From an uncultured Oscillospiraceae bacterium (GTDB lineage Bacteria; Bacillota; Clostridia; Oscillospirales; Oscillospiraceae), in assembly GCA_947626905.1 (NCBI GenBank), contig CANQUE010000005.1, positions 1 to 64,000 on the forward strand: 64,000 bases of DNA, given 5' to 3'. A program made the position numbers and the translations under genes. Positions 6,282 through 15,757 of this stretch are shown one piece after another (the first letter of the stretch is position 1; each line of letters starts with the position of its first letter). Below the pieces are notes generated by a model. The model made no database searches and was not told where the DNA came from. It saw nothing but the letters and a program-made list of their open reading frames with translations.

Positions 6282-7763
6282 TTACAGCACCACGCCGTCT
6301 TTGAAGATGGAGATCTCCCGGGCGCCGCGCAGCTCGGCCTTTGTGCGCTCGCCGCCGGCCACCGCCAGCACGTACTCCAAAAGCCGCCTGCCCGTGTCGT
6401 CCAGATCCTCCCCCTGGGCGGCCGTACCGGCGTTGAAGTCGATCCACCCGCCCTTTTTCTCGTACAGGGCCGTGTTGGTGGATATCTTCACCGTGGGAGC
6501 CGGCGCGCCGAAGGGCGTGCCCCGGCCGGTGGTGAACAGGATGATGTGGGCGCCCGCGGCGGTGAGGGCCGTGGCGCTGACCAGGTCGTTTCCCGGGCCG
6601 CTGAGAAGATTCAGTCCCTTCTTCGTGACCGCCTCTCCGTAGCCCAGCACGTCCACCACCTGGGCGCTGCCTCCCTTCTGGACGCAGCCGCAGGATTTGT
6701 CCTCCAGGGTGGTGATGCCGCCGGCCTTGTTGCCGGGGCTGGGATTTTCATAGACCACCTGGCCGTGGCTGACGAAATAGCGCTTGAAGTCCTCCACCAT
6801 GGCCACCGCCTTGCGGAATACCTCCTCGTTCTGGCAGCGGTTGAACAGGATGCTCTCCGCGCCGAACATCTCCGGCACCTCGGTGAGCACCGTGGAGCCG
6901 CCGGCGGCGATCAGCAGGTCGGAAAACCGGCCCACGGCCGGGTTGGCGGTGATACCGCTCAGGCCGTCGGACCCGCCGCACTTCATGCCCACCACCAGCT
7001 CCGAAGCGGGGATATCCTCCCGCTGGAACCGGCCGGCATACGCCGCCAGCTCCGCCAGCAGGGCGCTGCCCGCGGCCAGTTCGTCCTCCGCCTCCTGGCA
7101 GATGAGGAATTTTACCCTCTCGTCGTCCCAGGAGCCCAGCTCCGCTTTGAACTGGTCCATGGTCAGGTTCTCGCACCCCAGACCCAGCACCAGCACGCCC
7201 CCCGCGTTGGGATGGCGGGTGAGGGCGGCCAGCAGCTTGCGGGTCTGGGCGTGGTCGTCCCCCATCTGGCTGCATCCGAAGGGATGGGGGAAGGTGTACA
7301 GTCCCTCCACCGACCCGGTCACCAGATGCTGGTTTTGCTGCACCAGGCGCTGGGCCACGGAGTTGACGCAGCCCACCGTGGGGATGATCCAAAGCTCGTT
7401 GCGCACCGCGGCCCGTCCGTCGGGCCGGCGGTAGCCTTTGAAGGTATACGCCGAAGCGGGCGGCATGGGCAGGGTCACGTGGTCGTACACATACTCCCCG
7501 CCCTCGGAAAGGCCCGTGCGCACATTGTGGGTATGGACCCACTGGCCCGGGGCGATGTCCTGCTTGGCCAGGCCGATGACGCAGCCGTATTTCACGATCT
7601 GCCCCTCCGCCGGGATGGCCGTCAGAGCCAGTTTATGGCCCCGCTTCACGTCCTCGGCGGCGGTGACGGCAACGCCCTCGGAAACCGCCAGGGTCTCCCC
7701 CGCGGCAATATCCTCCAGAGCCACCGCCACGTTGTCCGCAGGATGGATGCGGATCAGCCTCAT
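6282..7763 (-). CDS. uxaA: Altronate dehydratase
   Basis: A 493-aa UxaA-family protein, full length. It converts D-altronate to 2-keto-3-deoxygluconate (KDG), the third step of galacturonate breakdown in the cytoplasm. An N-terminal SAF-like domain (about residues 1-90, ending near PGQWVHTHN) precedes the large catalytic domain. That domain carries GYRRPDGRAAVRNELWIIPTVG-type, GLGCEN, MKCGGSDG and GNDLVSATAL segments characteristic of UxaA/GarD dehydratases. Its ATG overlaps the uxaB stop as ATGA, so it is translationally coupled. It is the last gene of the catabolic operon. Confidence 0.95.
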   Translation of the reverse strand: MRLIRIHPADNVAVALEDIAAGETLAVSEGVAVTAAEDVKRGHKLALTAIPAEGQIVKYGCVIGLAKQDIAPGQWVHTHNVRTGLSEGGEYVYDHVTLPMPPASAYTFKGYRRPDGRAAVRNELWIIPTVGCVNSVAQRLVQQNQHLVTGSVEGLYTFPHPFGCSQMGDDHAQTRKLLAALTRHPNAGGVLVLGLGCENLTMDQFKAELGSWDDERVKFLICQEAEDELAAGSALLAELAAYAGRFQREDIPASELVVGMKCGGSDGLSGITANPAVGRFSDLLIAAGGSTVLTEVPEMFGAESILFNRCQNEEVFRKAVAMVEDFKRYFVSHGQVVYENPSPGNKAGGITTLEDKSCGCVQKGGSAQVVDVLGYGEAVTKKGLNLLSGPGNDLVSATALTAAGAHIILFTTGRGTPFGAPAPTVKISTNTALYEKKGGWIDFNAGTAAQGEDLDDTGRRLLEYVLAVAGGERTKAELRGAREISIFKDGVVL

Positions 7764-9238
7764 CCCTGGACCTCCTTCATGGCCTCGTACATGCCCACAG
7801 CCTGGATGCGCTCCAGCGCCGCCGCCACAGCGGCCTCAAACCCGGGCAGCTCCTCCAGGGTCTTTCCCCACATCCGCTCGTTGGTCACCACGGCGTGGGC
7901 CAGATCCGCCAGGCTGTCGTCCTTGTGGTCATAGTAGAAGTCCAGCACCCACTGGTCGTCCTTGATGGCAAAGGTATCGCCGCCCCGCACGCCGGTGAGG
8001 CAGTGCTCTCCCTTCTCCCGGCCGGTGTGGTAGAACGCGATATAGGCGGCAAAGGAGAAGGTGATGCAGGCGGGCAGCTTGCCCATCCGCTTGACATACT
8101 CCGTCAGGCTGGGCATGACCCGGGCCTTCCACTTGGCGGTGGAGTTCAGGGAGATATCCAGCAGAGCGTGGTCGATGTAGGGGTTGTTGAACCGCTGGCT
8201 CACCGCGGCGGCGAACTCGGTCAGGTCCTCCTTGGGCAGGTCCAGGGTGGGGATGATCTCGTCATAGATGGCCTTGTTCATAAAGCCATGGATGACCTCA
8301 TCCTCCATGCAGCTGCGGACGATGTTCTGCCCGGCCAGATACGCCCCCAGGACCATAGAGGTGTGGGCGCCGTTCAGGATGCGGACTTTCCGCTGCTTAT
8401 AGGGAGTGTGATCGTCCACCACGATGATGGGCAGGCCGGCCTTCTCAAAGGGGAATTCGTCCTTGATGGACTGAGGTCCCTCGATGACCCAGAAGCCGAA
8501 CACCTCGCCGGTATCGATGAGGTTGTCCTGATAGCCCAGCTGCTGGCAGATGGCCTCGGCCTCCGCCCGGGGATAGCCGGTGACGATCCGGTCCACCAGC
8601 GTGGAGCAGAACAGGTTCTCCCCCATGGCCCAGGTCTTGAACTCTTCCCCCAGACCCCACAGGTCGATGTACTGGCCCACGCATTTTTTCAGCTCGTCGC
8701 CGTTGTGGTCGATCAGCTCGCAGCTCAGGATGATGAATCCGGGCAGGCCCAGCTGATGGCGGGCATAGAGGAACTGGGTCAGCTTGCCGGGGAAGCTGGC
8801 GGCTGGCTTGTCCTCAAATTTGCAGGCCGGGTCGAAAACGATGCCCGCCTCGGTGGTGTTGGACACCAGGAACCGAAGGTCCGGGTTCTTGGCGCAGTCC
8901 ATGAGGGCCTGGAAGTCCTCATAGGGATTGATGCATCGGCTCACACAGGAGATGACCCGCTTGCGGTTGACCTGCTGGCCGTCCTCCCGACCACGCAGGA
9001 ACAGGGTATAGAGCCCTTCCTGGTCGTTGATCATGGGGGCCAGGCCCGGGGCGATGGGCTGCGTGAGCACTACCTTGCTGTTAAAGCCGGCCTTCTCGTT
9101 CATCTCGTCGATGAAGTAATCCACAAAGGCCCGCAGGAAGTTGCCCTCGCCGAACTGGAGGACCCGCTCGGGAGCGTCCTTCAAAAGATACCCGTCATAG
9201 CCCTGGTCGGCCAGCGTCTTATAGCAGAGTTTTTCCAT
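7760..9238 (-). CDS. uxaB: Tagaturonate reductase (altronate oxidoreductase)
   Basis: A 492-aa polyol/mannitol-type dehydrogenase that reduces D-tagaturonate to D-altronate with NADH. Visible family marks are the N-terminal RVLQFGEGNFLRAFVDYFID nucleotide-binding segment, SNTTEAGI, and the central VDRIVTGYPR and KVRILNGAHT motifs, the last holding catalytic Lys and Asn/His residues. The start at 9238 is chosen because AAGGAG lies 8 bases upstream; an in-frame ATG six codons earlier has no ribosome site. It lies between uxaC and uxaA in pathway order. Confidence 0.95.
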   Translation of the reverse strand: MEKLCYKTLADQGYDGYLLKDAPERVLQFGEGNFLRAFVDYFIDEMNEKAGFNSKVVLTQPIAPGLAPMINDQEGLYTLFLRGREDGQQVNRKRVISCVSRCINPYEDFQALMDCAKNPDLRFLVSNTTEAGIVFDPACKFEDKPAASFPGKLTQFLYARHQLGLPGFIILSCELIDHNGDELKKCVGQYIDLWGLGEEFKTWAMGENLFCSTLVDRIVTGYPRAEAEAICQQLGYQDNLIDTGEVFGFWVIEGPQSIKDEFPFEKAGLPIIVVDDHTPYKQRKVRILNGAHTSMVLGAYLAGQNIVRSCMEDEVIHGFMNKAIYDEIIPTLDLPKEDLTEFAAAVSQRFNNPYIDHALLDISLNSTAKWKARVMPSLTEYVKRMGKLPACITFSFAAYIAFYHTGREKGEHCLTGVRGGDTFAIKDDQWVLDFYYDHKDDSLADLAHAVVTNERMWGKTLEELPGFEAAVAAALERIQAVGMYEAMKEVQG

Positions 9239-9259
9239 GATAGCTCTCCTTGTCAAGAT

Positions 9260-10693
9260 TTACAGATCAAAATACCGGGCGGCGTTGGTGTAGCAGACGC
9301 CCTCCACGATCCTCTTCAGGGCCCCCTCATCGGCGGGATACTCTCCGCTCTCCACCCATTTGCCGATCAGGTTGCACAGGATCCGGCGGAAATAATCGTG
9401 GCGGGCATAGCTGAGGAAGGAGCGGGAGTCGGTGAGCATGCCCACGAAGTTGCCCAGCAGGCCCAGGTTGGCCAGAGACCGCATCTGCTCCTCCATGCCG
9501 CTCTTGGTGTCGTTGAACCACCAGGCGGAGCCGTGCTGGATCTTTCCGGGGATCTCGTCGGACTGGAAGCAGCCCAGAAGCGTGTCCAGCTGCTCGTTGT
9601 CGGCGGGGTTCAGAGAATAGAGGATCGTCTTGGGGCAGGCGCCCTCCATGTCCAGGGCGGACAGCAGCTGGGCGATATCGCCGCCGCAGGTGTTCTGGGC
9701 GATCATATCAAAGCCGGTATCCGGCCCCATCTTGGCATACATCCGCTGGTTCATGTTCCGCAGGCAGGAGTAGTGCAGCTGCATGACGATGTTCAGCCGG
9801 TGATACTCCCGGCCCAGGTGCATCAGGATATAGGTCTGGTAGCCCTCGGCCTCGGCCAGAGTGACCTCCTCCCCCGCCATGGCCTTGGCAAAGGCCGCGT
9901 CGGCCTCCGCCTGGCTCACGGGACGGAAGGGGATGTAATCCAAGCCATGGTCGCTGGCCCGGCAGCCCAACTTTTTGAAAAACTCCAGTCGCTCGGTCAG
10001 CGCCCCGCACACGTCCGCGGCGGAGGAAAGGCTGTCCTTGCCCACGCTGGCGGCCAGCTTGCCGATGTATTCGGCGAAGCCGGGCTTGTTGATGTTGATG
10101 GCCTTGTCGGGCCGGAAAGAGGGGCAGACCTTGAAACGGATGGCAGGATCGGCGGCGATCTTCTCGTGCCACTCCAGCGTGTCGATAGGATCGTCGGTGG
10201 TGCCGATGAAGGCCACGTTGGACTGCTCGATCAGGCCCCGGACCGTCATTTTCGGGTCATTTTGCAGCTTATCCTTCGTCAGGTCCCAGACCTGGTCCAC
10301 GGTAGAGGGGTTCAGGTACCCGTCGTAGCCGAAGAACTTCCGCAGCTCCAGGTTACACCAGTGGTACATGGGGTTGCCGATGGCCATTTCCAGGGTCTGG
10401 GCGAACTTCTCCAGCCGCTCCTTGCCCGGCTTATGGCCGGTGATGTATTCCTCGCTGACGCCGTTGGAGCGCATCAGGCGCCACTTATAGTGGTCGCCAA
10501 AGAAAGTGCCGTCCGGGTTCTCCCCGCCCAGCCACACCTGGGTCAGATCCTCGAACCGGCGGTCCTCATAGATCTCCTGCGGTGGGATATGGCAGTGATA
10601 GTCCACCAGGGGCAGCGCTTCGGCATAGTCGTGGAACAGATGCTTCGCCGTTTCTGTTTCCAGCAGGAAATCCTTATCCATGAAAGGCTTCAT
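9260..10693 (-). CDS. uxaC: Glucuronate/galacturonate isomerase
   Basis: A 477-aa UxaC-family amidohydrolase-fold isomerase, full length. It converts D-galacturonate to D-tagaturonate (and D-glucuronate to D-fructuronate). Diagnostic segments are DYHCHIPPQEIYED near residues 31-44, ITGHKPGKERL, MYHWCNLELRKFFG, the central QLHYSCLRN, and the C-terminal MLTDSRSFLSYARHDYFRR. The ATG at 10693 follows AAGGAGG with good spacing. It is followed 21 bases later by uxaB and preceded closely by kdgK, so all steps from galacturonate to KDPG are co-transcribed. Confidence 0.96.
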   Translation of the reverse strand: MKPFMDKDFLLETETAKHLFHDYAEALPLVDYHCHIPPQEIYEDRRFEDLTQVWLGGENPDGTFFGDHYKWRLMRSNGVSEEYITGHKPGKERLEKFAQTLEMAIGNPMYHWCNLELRKFFGYDGYLNPSTVDQVWDLTKDKLQNDPKMTVRGLIEQSNVAFIGTTDDPIDTLEWHEKIAADPAIRFKVCPSFRPDKAININKPGFAEYIGKLAASVGKDSLSSAADVCGALTERLEFFKKLGCRASDHGLDYIPFRPVSQAEADAAFAKAMAGEEVTLAEAEGYQTYILMHLGREYHRLNIVMQLHYSCLRNMNQRMYAKMGPDTGFDMIAQNTCGGDIAQLLSALDMEGACPKTILYSLNPADNEQLDTLLGCFQSDEIPGKIQHGSAWWFNDTKSGMEEQMRSLANLGLLGNFVGMLTDSRSFLSYARHDYFRRILCNLIGKWVESGEYPADEGALKRIVEGVCYTNAARYFDL

Positions 10694-10703
10694 CGCTTCC
10701 TCC

Positions 10704-11732
10704 TTATCGCTGGATGCGGCCGGAGCCGTCGCCGCCGGCCAGCTTTTCCACTTCGGATACGGTGACCATGTTGTAGTCGCCCTCGATGGAGTGCTTCAGG
10801 GCGGAGGCCGCCACGGCGAATTCCACCGCGCCCTGGGTGGTGTAGCCGTTCAGCAGGGCATAGATGAGGCCGCCGCCGAAGCTGTCGCCGCCGCCAACGC
10901 GGTCGATGATGTGCAGGTCGTATTTCTTGCTGAAGGCGTACTCGCCGCTGGCCACGTCATAGAGCATGGCGCTCCAGCCGTTGTCAAAGGCGGAGTGGCT
11001 CTCCCGCAGGGTGATGGCCACCTTTTCAAACCCGAACTTGTCCGCCAGCTGCTTGGCCACGGACTTGTAGCCCTCCCGGTTGATCTCGCCGGCGTAGATG
11101 TCGGTGGCCTCCGCCTCGATGCCGAACACGTCCTTGGCGTCCTCCTCGTTGGAGATACACACGTCCACGTACTGGCACAGCTCCGTCATGGCAGCCCGGG
11201 CCTGCTCCCGGGTCCACAGCTTGCCCCGGTAGTTGAGGTCGCAGCTGATCTTGATGCCCTTGGCCTTGGCGGCCTTGCAGGCCTGGCGGCAGATGTCCAC
11301 CACGTTGGGGCCCAGGGCCGGGGTGATGCCGGTGAAGTGGAACCAGTCCACGCCCTGGAAGATGTCGTCCCAGTCAAAGTCGGCGGTGGTGGCCTCCTGG
11401 ATGGCGGAGTGGGCCCGGTCGTAGATGCAGACGCTGCCCCGCTGGGAGGCGCCCTTCTCGTTGAAATAGATGCCTACACGGTCGCCGCCCCGAGTGATCT
11501 TGGAGGTGTCCACGCCGTAGCGGCGAAGGGAATTGACCGCCGCCTGGCCAATGGCGTGGGCGGGCAGCTTGGTGACATACACCGCGTCCTGGCCATAGTT
11601 GGCCAGACTCACGGCCACGTTGGCCTCCCCGCCGCCAAAGGTGAACTCCAGGTGATCGGCCTGGACGAACCGTTCATAGTTGTAGGGCTGCAGCCGGATC
11701 ATCAGCTCGCCGAACGTTACGATCTTAGCCAT
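10704..11732 (-). CDS. kdgK: 2-keto-3-deoxygluconate kinase
   Basis: A 342-aa PfkB-family sugar kinase that phosphorylates KDG to KDPG with ATP. The N terminus has GELMIRLQP and the GGGEANVAVSLA substrate/PfkB-1 motif (about residues 33-44). The C-terminal PfkB-2 signature is RVGGGDSFGGG, containing the catalytic Asp. Ribokinase-fold enzymes of this subgroup next to eda and uxaABC are normally KdgK. The start codon overlaps the end of eda by 8 bases, and AGGAGG lies in the eda 3' end. Confidence 0.93.
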   Translation of the reverse strand: MAKIVTFGELMIRLQPYNYERFVQADHLEFTFGGGEANVAVSLANYGQDAVYVTKLPAHAIGQAAVNSLRRYGVDTSKITRGGDRVGIYFNEKGASQRGSVCIYDRAHSAIQEATTADFDWDDIFQGVDWFHFTGITPALGPNVVDICRQACKAAKAKGIKISCDLNYRGKLWTREQARAAMTELCQYVDVCISNEEDAKDVFGIEAEATDIYAGEINREGYKSVAKQLADKFGFEKVAITLRESHSAFDNGWSAMLYDVASGEYAFSKKYDLHIIDRVGGGDSFGGGLIYALLNGYTTQGAVEFAVAASALKHSIEGDYNMVTVSEVEKLAGGDGSGRIQR

Positions 11733-12369
11733 TGCGGGCCTCCTTTACGATCTCGACAGATTTCTTGCACAGCTCCGTGATCTCATCCCACTTGTTGTTG
11801 TCGATCAGGTCCGCCGTGACCATATAGGACCCGCCGCAGGCGGCGATCAGCGGAGAGGACACATAGTCCTTCAGGTTCTTCAGGCTGACGCCCCCGGTGG
11901 GCATGACCTTGAACATGGGGAAGGGCGCGCTCATGGCCTTGATCTTGGCCAGGCCCCCGGACTGCTCCGCCGGGAAGAATTTCAGCACCTCCAGCCCCAG
12001 TTTGAAGGCGGAATGGTAATCGGTGGGCGTAGTGCAGCCGGGGAAGACGGTGACGTCTTTGATCTGGCAGTACCGGACCAGATCCGGGTCCATACCGGGG
12101 GTGACGATAAACTGGGCGCCCGCCGCCAGAGCCTCGTCCACCTGCTCCGGGGTGAGCACGGTGCCGGCCCCGACGATCATATCCGGGCATTCAGCCTTCA
12201 TAATGGCGATGGCCTTGGCCGCGCCCGCCGCCCGGAAGGTGACCTCCGCCACCGGCACGCCTCCGGCGCACAGGGCCCGGGCCAGAGGAGCCGCGTCCCG
12301 CTCAGGATGATTCAGCTTGATCACAGGCACCACGCCGATCTTGGAAATGGCCTCACACATCTCGTTCAT
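11725..12369 (-). CDS. eda: KDPG/KHG aldolase
   Basis: A 214-aa class I aldolase that splits KDPG into pyruvate and glyceraldehyde-3-phosphate, ending the pathway in this locus. The Schiff-base Lys is in EVLKFFPAEQ (Lys130), the catalytic Glu in AEVTFR (Glu42), and the phosphate-binding loop is PTGGVSLKN. The length is normal. It overlaps kdgK by 8 bases; AAGGAGG precedes the ATG at 12369. A short GC hairpin (CCCGC/GCGGG with a GAGA loop) lies in the 44 bases before the gene and may process or stabilise the mRNA. Confidence 0.95.
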   Translation of the reverse strand: MNEMCEAISKIGVVPVIKLNHPERDAAPLARALCAGGVPVAEVTFRAAGAAKAIAIMKAECPDMIVGAGTVLTPEQVDEALAAGAQFIVTPGMDPDLVRYCQIKDVTVFPGCTTPTDYHSAFKLGLEVLKFFPAEQSGGLAKIKAMSAPFPMFKVMPTGGVSLKNLKDYVSSPLIAACGGSYMVTADLIDNNKWDEITELCKKSVEIVKEARNG

Positions 12370-12413
12370 AATGGTTCCTCCTTATTCATTCCCCCGCTCT
12401 CGCGGGAGATAAT

Positions 12414-13268
12414 TTATAGTTTATCGTACTGCTCCTGCAAAAAAGTCCTGGCCTCCACCGCGTTGTCGTTGGTGGTGTTCTCCAGGGTGGCCTGGATAAA
12501 GGGCTTGCGCTCTTTCATAAACCGGAGGATGCGCTCATAGCGCATCTCGCCGGTCCCGGCGGCCACGCTCTTCAGGGCCCCGCCCTCCCGGACAAAGTCC
12601 TTCAGATGGACCACCGCCACATGCTCGCCCAGCTTGTCGATGGCCCCGGCGATAACGGCGTCGGCGTCGTCCGCGTTCCCGGCGTACAGCAGGTTCACCG
12701 GGTCCAGAATGATCCGCAGGTTCCAGCTGCCGATGCTCTTCAGCACCTGCGCCGCCCGATCCGCGTCATAGACGATATGGTTCCACACCGGCTCGATGGC
12801 CATGGTCACGCCCCGGCGCTCCGCCTCCGCCACCACCGGCTCCAGGCCCCGCAGGAACATGTCCAGCGCCTGGGGCGTATGGGTATTGGCGTCCAGTTTG
12901 TACTCCTCGTTGGGCGCGCCGGTCTCGGTGCCCACCACGCCGGCGCCCATGACGGACGCCACCCGCAGATGGCCGTAGTACCGGCTCTGGATCTGGGCCA
13001 GCTTCGCCGGGTCCGGGTGGGCCAGGTTCAGATAGCACCCCAGCACCGCCACGTCCAGGCCCTGGCCGGCGAACACCCGCCTGGCGTACATCCCCAGCCC
13101 CTCGGTCAGGGCGCAGTCGTCAAAGGTGACGCCCTGGATGACCTTGGCGAAGGCCAGATGGACGCAGGAGAATCCCTCCTCCCGGGCCTTCGCCGCCCGG
13201 GCGTCCATGCTCCGGCACTCCGGGCCCAGCGCGGCATTCACGTCGTGCAAACGGATCCCTAACTGCAT
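12414..13268 (-). CDS. Sugar phosphate isomerase/epimerase family (AP endonuclease 2-like TIM barrel)
   Basis: A 284-aa TIM-barrel protein of the xylose-isomerase-like family. Metal-binding positions typical of the fold are visible: AIEPVWNH near residue 155, RIILDPVNLLY near 190, and VVHLKDF near 225, with Glu, Asp, His and Glu as likely ligands. In uronate operons such proteins are often annotated as isomerases or epimerases, but the substrate here is not fixed by sequence. It could interconvert a ketouronate or a side-chain sugar from rhamnogalacturonan. The start at 13268 is set by AAGGAGG; the in-frame extension to 13310 lacks a ribosome site. Confidence 0.8.
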   Translation of the reverse strand: MQLGIRLHDVNAALGPECRSMDARAAKAREEGFSCVHLAFAKVIQGVTFDDCALTEGLGMYARRVFAGQGLDVAVLGCYLNLAHPDPAKLAQIQSRYYGHLRVASVMGAGVVGTETGAPNEEYKLDANTHTPQALDMFLRGLEPVVAEAERRGVTMAIEPVWNHIVYDADRAAQVLKSIGSWNLRIILDPVNLLYAGNADDADAVIAGAIDKLGEHVAVVHLKDFVREGGALKSVAAGTGEMRYERILRFMKERKPFIQATLENTTNDNAVEARTFLQEQYDKL

Positions 13269-13306
13269 AGCGTTTCCTCCTTTTTCCCGGCCAAGCCGGC
13301 CGCTTC

Positions 13307-14086
13307 TCACGGCTCAAAGCCGAACTGCCGGCCCAGCCAGGTCTGGCACAGCGGCAGCCACGCCCGGCAGACCGCGTCCGGCGTTTCCACCTCCCGGGTA
13401 CAGGTGGAGATGCCGTGGGCCCCGGAGCCGAACAGATGGAACTCCAACGGCACCTTATGCCGCCGCAGAGCCGCGGCCAGCATCAGGCTGTTCTCCGGGG
13501 GGACGCTCTCATCCTCTCCCCCGTGCCACAGGAACGTGGGCGGAAAGTCCCCGCTCACCCGGTCGGGCAGGTGCAGCTTCTCCCGCACCCGCTCATCTCC
13601 GCCGGAAACCCACCGGACAGACTCCTCGTGGGCATATTCTCCCGTGCTGATCACCGGATAGCACAGCACCAGCGCGTCGGGCCGGCACCCCTCCGGCAGG
13701 GCCAGCGCCGGATCGTTCCACAGCGCCCCCAGGCTGGCAGCCAAATGGCCGCCTGCGGAAAACCCCATCACGGCGATCCTGTGCGGATCGATATGCCATT
13801 GCTCACAGTTTTCCCGCAGACGGCGCACCGTCTCCGCCAGCTCGCCCAGCGGTCTGTAGTCCCCCGCCCTCTCGGCGCAGGAGTATTCCAATATGAAAAC
13901 CTGGTATCCGCTGCTGAGGAACGGGAGGGCCACCGGGTCCTCTTCCCGGGGGGAGCACCAGCGATAAGCGCCCCCCGGGCAGATGACCAGCGCCGGGCGG
14001 ACCTTGTGGGCCGCCAGGGTGGGATAGTCCTCCTGGATATAGCCTTTCACCTGGCCGTCAAGGGCCGCAAAGGCGACAGTCTGCAT
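13307..14086 (-). CDS. Alpha/beta hydrolase, acetylxylan/pectin-acetylesterase-like
   Basis: A 259-aa alpha/beta-hydrolase of the BD-FAE/carboxylesterase type. It has CPGGAYRW (HGGG-like oxyanion loop), GFSAGGHLA around the nucleophile Ser, and Asp and His in GEDESVPPEN and GSGAHGIS. There is no signal peptide, so it acts in the cytoplasm. In the middle of a pectin operon the simplest idea is removal of acetyl groups from imported galacturonate oligomers; this is inference. The start at 14086 overlaps the kduD stop as TGATG. The open frame continues upstream inside kduD, but that part is not coding in this frame. Confidence 0.82.
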   Translation of the reverse strand: MQTVAFAALDGQVKGYIQEDYPTLAAHKVRPALVICPGGAYRWCSPREEDPVALPFLSSGYQVFILEYSCAERAGDYRPLGELAETVRRLRENCEQWHIDPHRIAVMGFSAGGHLAASLGALWNDPALALPEGCRPDALVLCYPVISTGEYAHEESVRWVSGGDERVREKLHLPDRVSGDFPPTFLWHGGEDESVPPENSLMLAAALRRHKVPLEFHLFGSGAHGISTCTREVETPDAVCRAWLPLCQTWLGRQFGFEP

Positions 14087-14886
14087 CAGGGCTGCTTGCC
14101 GATATAGGCCAGGATGCCGCCGTCCACATACAGGATGTGGCCGTTGACAAAGTCGGACGCCTCCGAGGCCAGGAACACGGCCGGCCCCATCAGATCCTCC
14201 GCCGTGCCCCAGCGTCCGGCCGGGGTCTTGGCGATGATGAACTGATCGAAGGGATGGCGGCTGCCGTCCGGCTGGCGCTGGCGCAGAGGCTCGGTCTGCG
14301 GGGTGGCGATATAGCCGGGGCCGATGCCGTTGCACTGGATGTTGGCCTCGCCATACTCGGAGCAGATGTTCCTCGTCAGCATCTTCAGCCCGCCCTTGGC
14401 GGCGGCATAGGCGGAAACCGTTTCCCGGCCCAGCTCGCTCATCATGGAGCAGATGTTGATGATCTTTCCGTGGCCCTTCTTGATCATGCCGGGGATTACG
14501 GCCTTGGCGCAGATAAACGGGCCCGTCAGGTCGATATCCACCACCTGGCGGAACTCCTCGGCGCTCATCTCCAGCATGGGGATGCGCTTGATGATGCCGG
14601 CGTTGTTCACCAGGATATCCACGCCGCCCAAATCCGCCTCGATCTTCTCCACCAGGCCGGCCACCTGCGCCTCGTCGGTGACGTCGGCGATATAGCCGTG
14701 GGCGTCGATGCCCTTGGCCGCATAGTCCTTCAGCGCCTGGTCCAGATTTTTCTGGCTGCGGCAGTTGAAGACGATCTTCGCCCCGGCGCCTGCCAGCGCC
14801 TCGGCGATGGCAAAGCCGATGCCATAGGCCGCGCCGGTCACCAAGGCCACCTTGCCCTCCAGGGAAAATTTCTTCGCAATATCCAT
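14086..14886 (-). CDS. kduD: 2-dehydro-3-deoxy-D-gluconate 5-dehydrogenase (KduD-type SDR)
   Basis: A 266-aa classical short-chain dehydrogenase. The cofactor motif is TGAAYGIG near residues 18-25, NNAG is near 94, the catalytic Ser is in NICSMMSE, and the YAAAK Tyr/Lys pair follows. In this context it should reduce 3-deoxy-D-glycero-2,5-hexodiulosonate, the product of KduI, to KDG. Gluconate 5-dehydrogenases have the same architecture, so the assignment leans on the adjacent kduI. AAGGAG precedes the ATG. Confidence 0.88.
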   Translation of the reverse strand: MDIAKKFSLEGKVALVTGAAYGIGFAIAEALAGAGAKIVFNCRSQKNLDQALKDYAAKGIDAHGYIADVTDEAQVAGLVEKIEADLGGVDILVNNAGIIKRIPMLEMSAEEFRQVVDIDLTGPFICAKAVIPGMIKKGHGKIINICSMMSELGRETVSAYAAAKGGLKMLTRNICSEYGEANIQCNGIGPGYIATPQTEPLRQRQPDGSRHPFDQFIIAKTPAGRWGTAEDLMGPAVFLASEASDFVNGHILYVDGGILAYIGKQP

Positions 14887-14902
14887 CGTGTTCTCCTTTT
14901 GC

Positions 14903-15745
14903 TTATCGCAGCTGGGTGGACTTCAGAGTGTCCATGTCGTCAAAGGCCAGGTTCTCTCCGCCCATGGCCCAGATGAAAGTATAGTTGGACGTGCCGCAGC
15001 CGCTGTGGATGGACCAGGAGGGGCTGATGACGGCGTCAAAGTTCTGCATGACCAGATGGCGGGTCTCCTGGGGCTGGCCCATAAAGTGCATGACCACATG
15101 GTCCTCGGGGATCTCAAAATAGGTGTATACCTCCATCCGGCGCTCATGGGTATGGCTGGGCATGGTGTTCCACACGCTGCCGGGGGCCAGCTGGGTCAGG
15201 CCCATGGACAGCTGGCAGGTCTGGAGCACGTCCGGGTGGATGAACTGGTTGATGACCCGCTTGTTGGCGTTCTCCGCCTCGCCGCAGGGACGGTGGTTGG
15301 CGTTGGCAAAGGAGAGGAACGTGGTCTTATAGGCGGTGTGGGCCGGCGTGGAGGCCAGGTAAAACTTGGCCGGCGCGGCAGCGTCCTCGCTGCCGAAGAT
15401 CACGGTCTTGGCGCCCTTGGTGATGTACAGGCAATCCTCATACCCCAGGTCGTAGCGCTCGTCATCCACCAGGATGTAGCCCTTGCCGCCCAGGTTGAAT
15501 ATCCCTGCCTCCCGGCGCTCGAAGAAGTAGCTGGTGCCGAAATTGGCCCAGATATCGATGCCCTTGTCGATGGGCACCTGTTCATGCACCGGCATGATGC
15601 CCATGACCACCATCCGGTCCACATGGGAGTAGGTGGCCTGGACCGTATCCGGCACATACAGGTCGGTGATGAGAAATTCCCGGCGCAGCTCCTCGGTGGT
15701 ATAGCGCTTTACGTCGTTAGGGCTGGCGGAATAGCGGATGTCCAT
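14903..15745 (-). CDS. kduI: 5-dehydro-4-deoxy-D-glucuronate isomerase
   Basis: A 280-aa cupin-fold isomerase, full length. It converts 5-keto-4-deoxyuronate, formed from unsaturated galacturonate released by GH105 or lyases, into the 2,5-diketo acid used by KduD. Family marks are RRFLI-like REFLITDLYVPD near the N terminus, MPSHTHERRMEVYTYFE holding His and Glu metal ligands, and the C-terminal SWSIHSGCGTSNYTFIWAMGGEN. AGGAGG lies 8 bases before the ATG. The pairing with kduD shows that the cell handles lyase-type (unsaturated) pectin products. Confidence 0.96.
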   Translation of the reverse strand: MDIRYSASPNDVKRYTTEELRREFLITDLYVPDTVQATYSHVDRMVVMGIMPVHEQVPIDKGIDIWANFGTSYFFERREAGIFNLGGKGYILVDDERYDLGYEDCLYITKGAKTVIFGSEDAAAPAKFYLASTPAHTAYKTTFLSFANANHRPCGEAENANKRVINQFIHPDVLQTCQLSMGLTQLAPGSVWNTMPSHTHERRMEVYTYFEIPEDHVVMHFMGQPQETRHLVMQNFDAVISPSWSIHSGCGTSNYTFIWAMGGENLAFDDMDTLKSTQLR

Positions 15746-15757
15746 AAATGTGCCTCC

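Noticed and set aside
7895-10765. Very long open frame antisense to uxaB and uxaC
   Set aside because: GC-rich codon use leaves long empty frames on the other strand. The sense strand has complete, motif-bearing enzymes; similar antisense frames at 23533-26541, 43409-46603 and 47787-51254 are rejected for the same reason.
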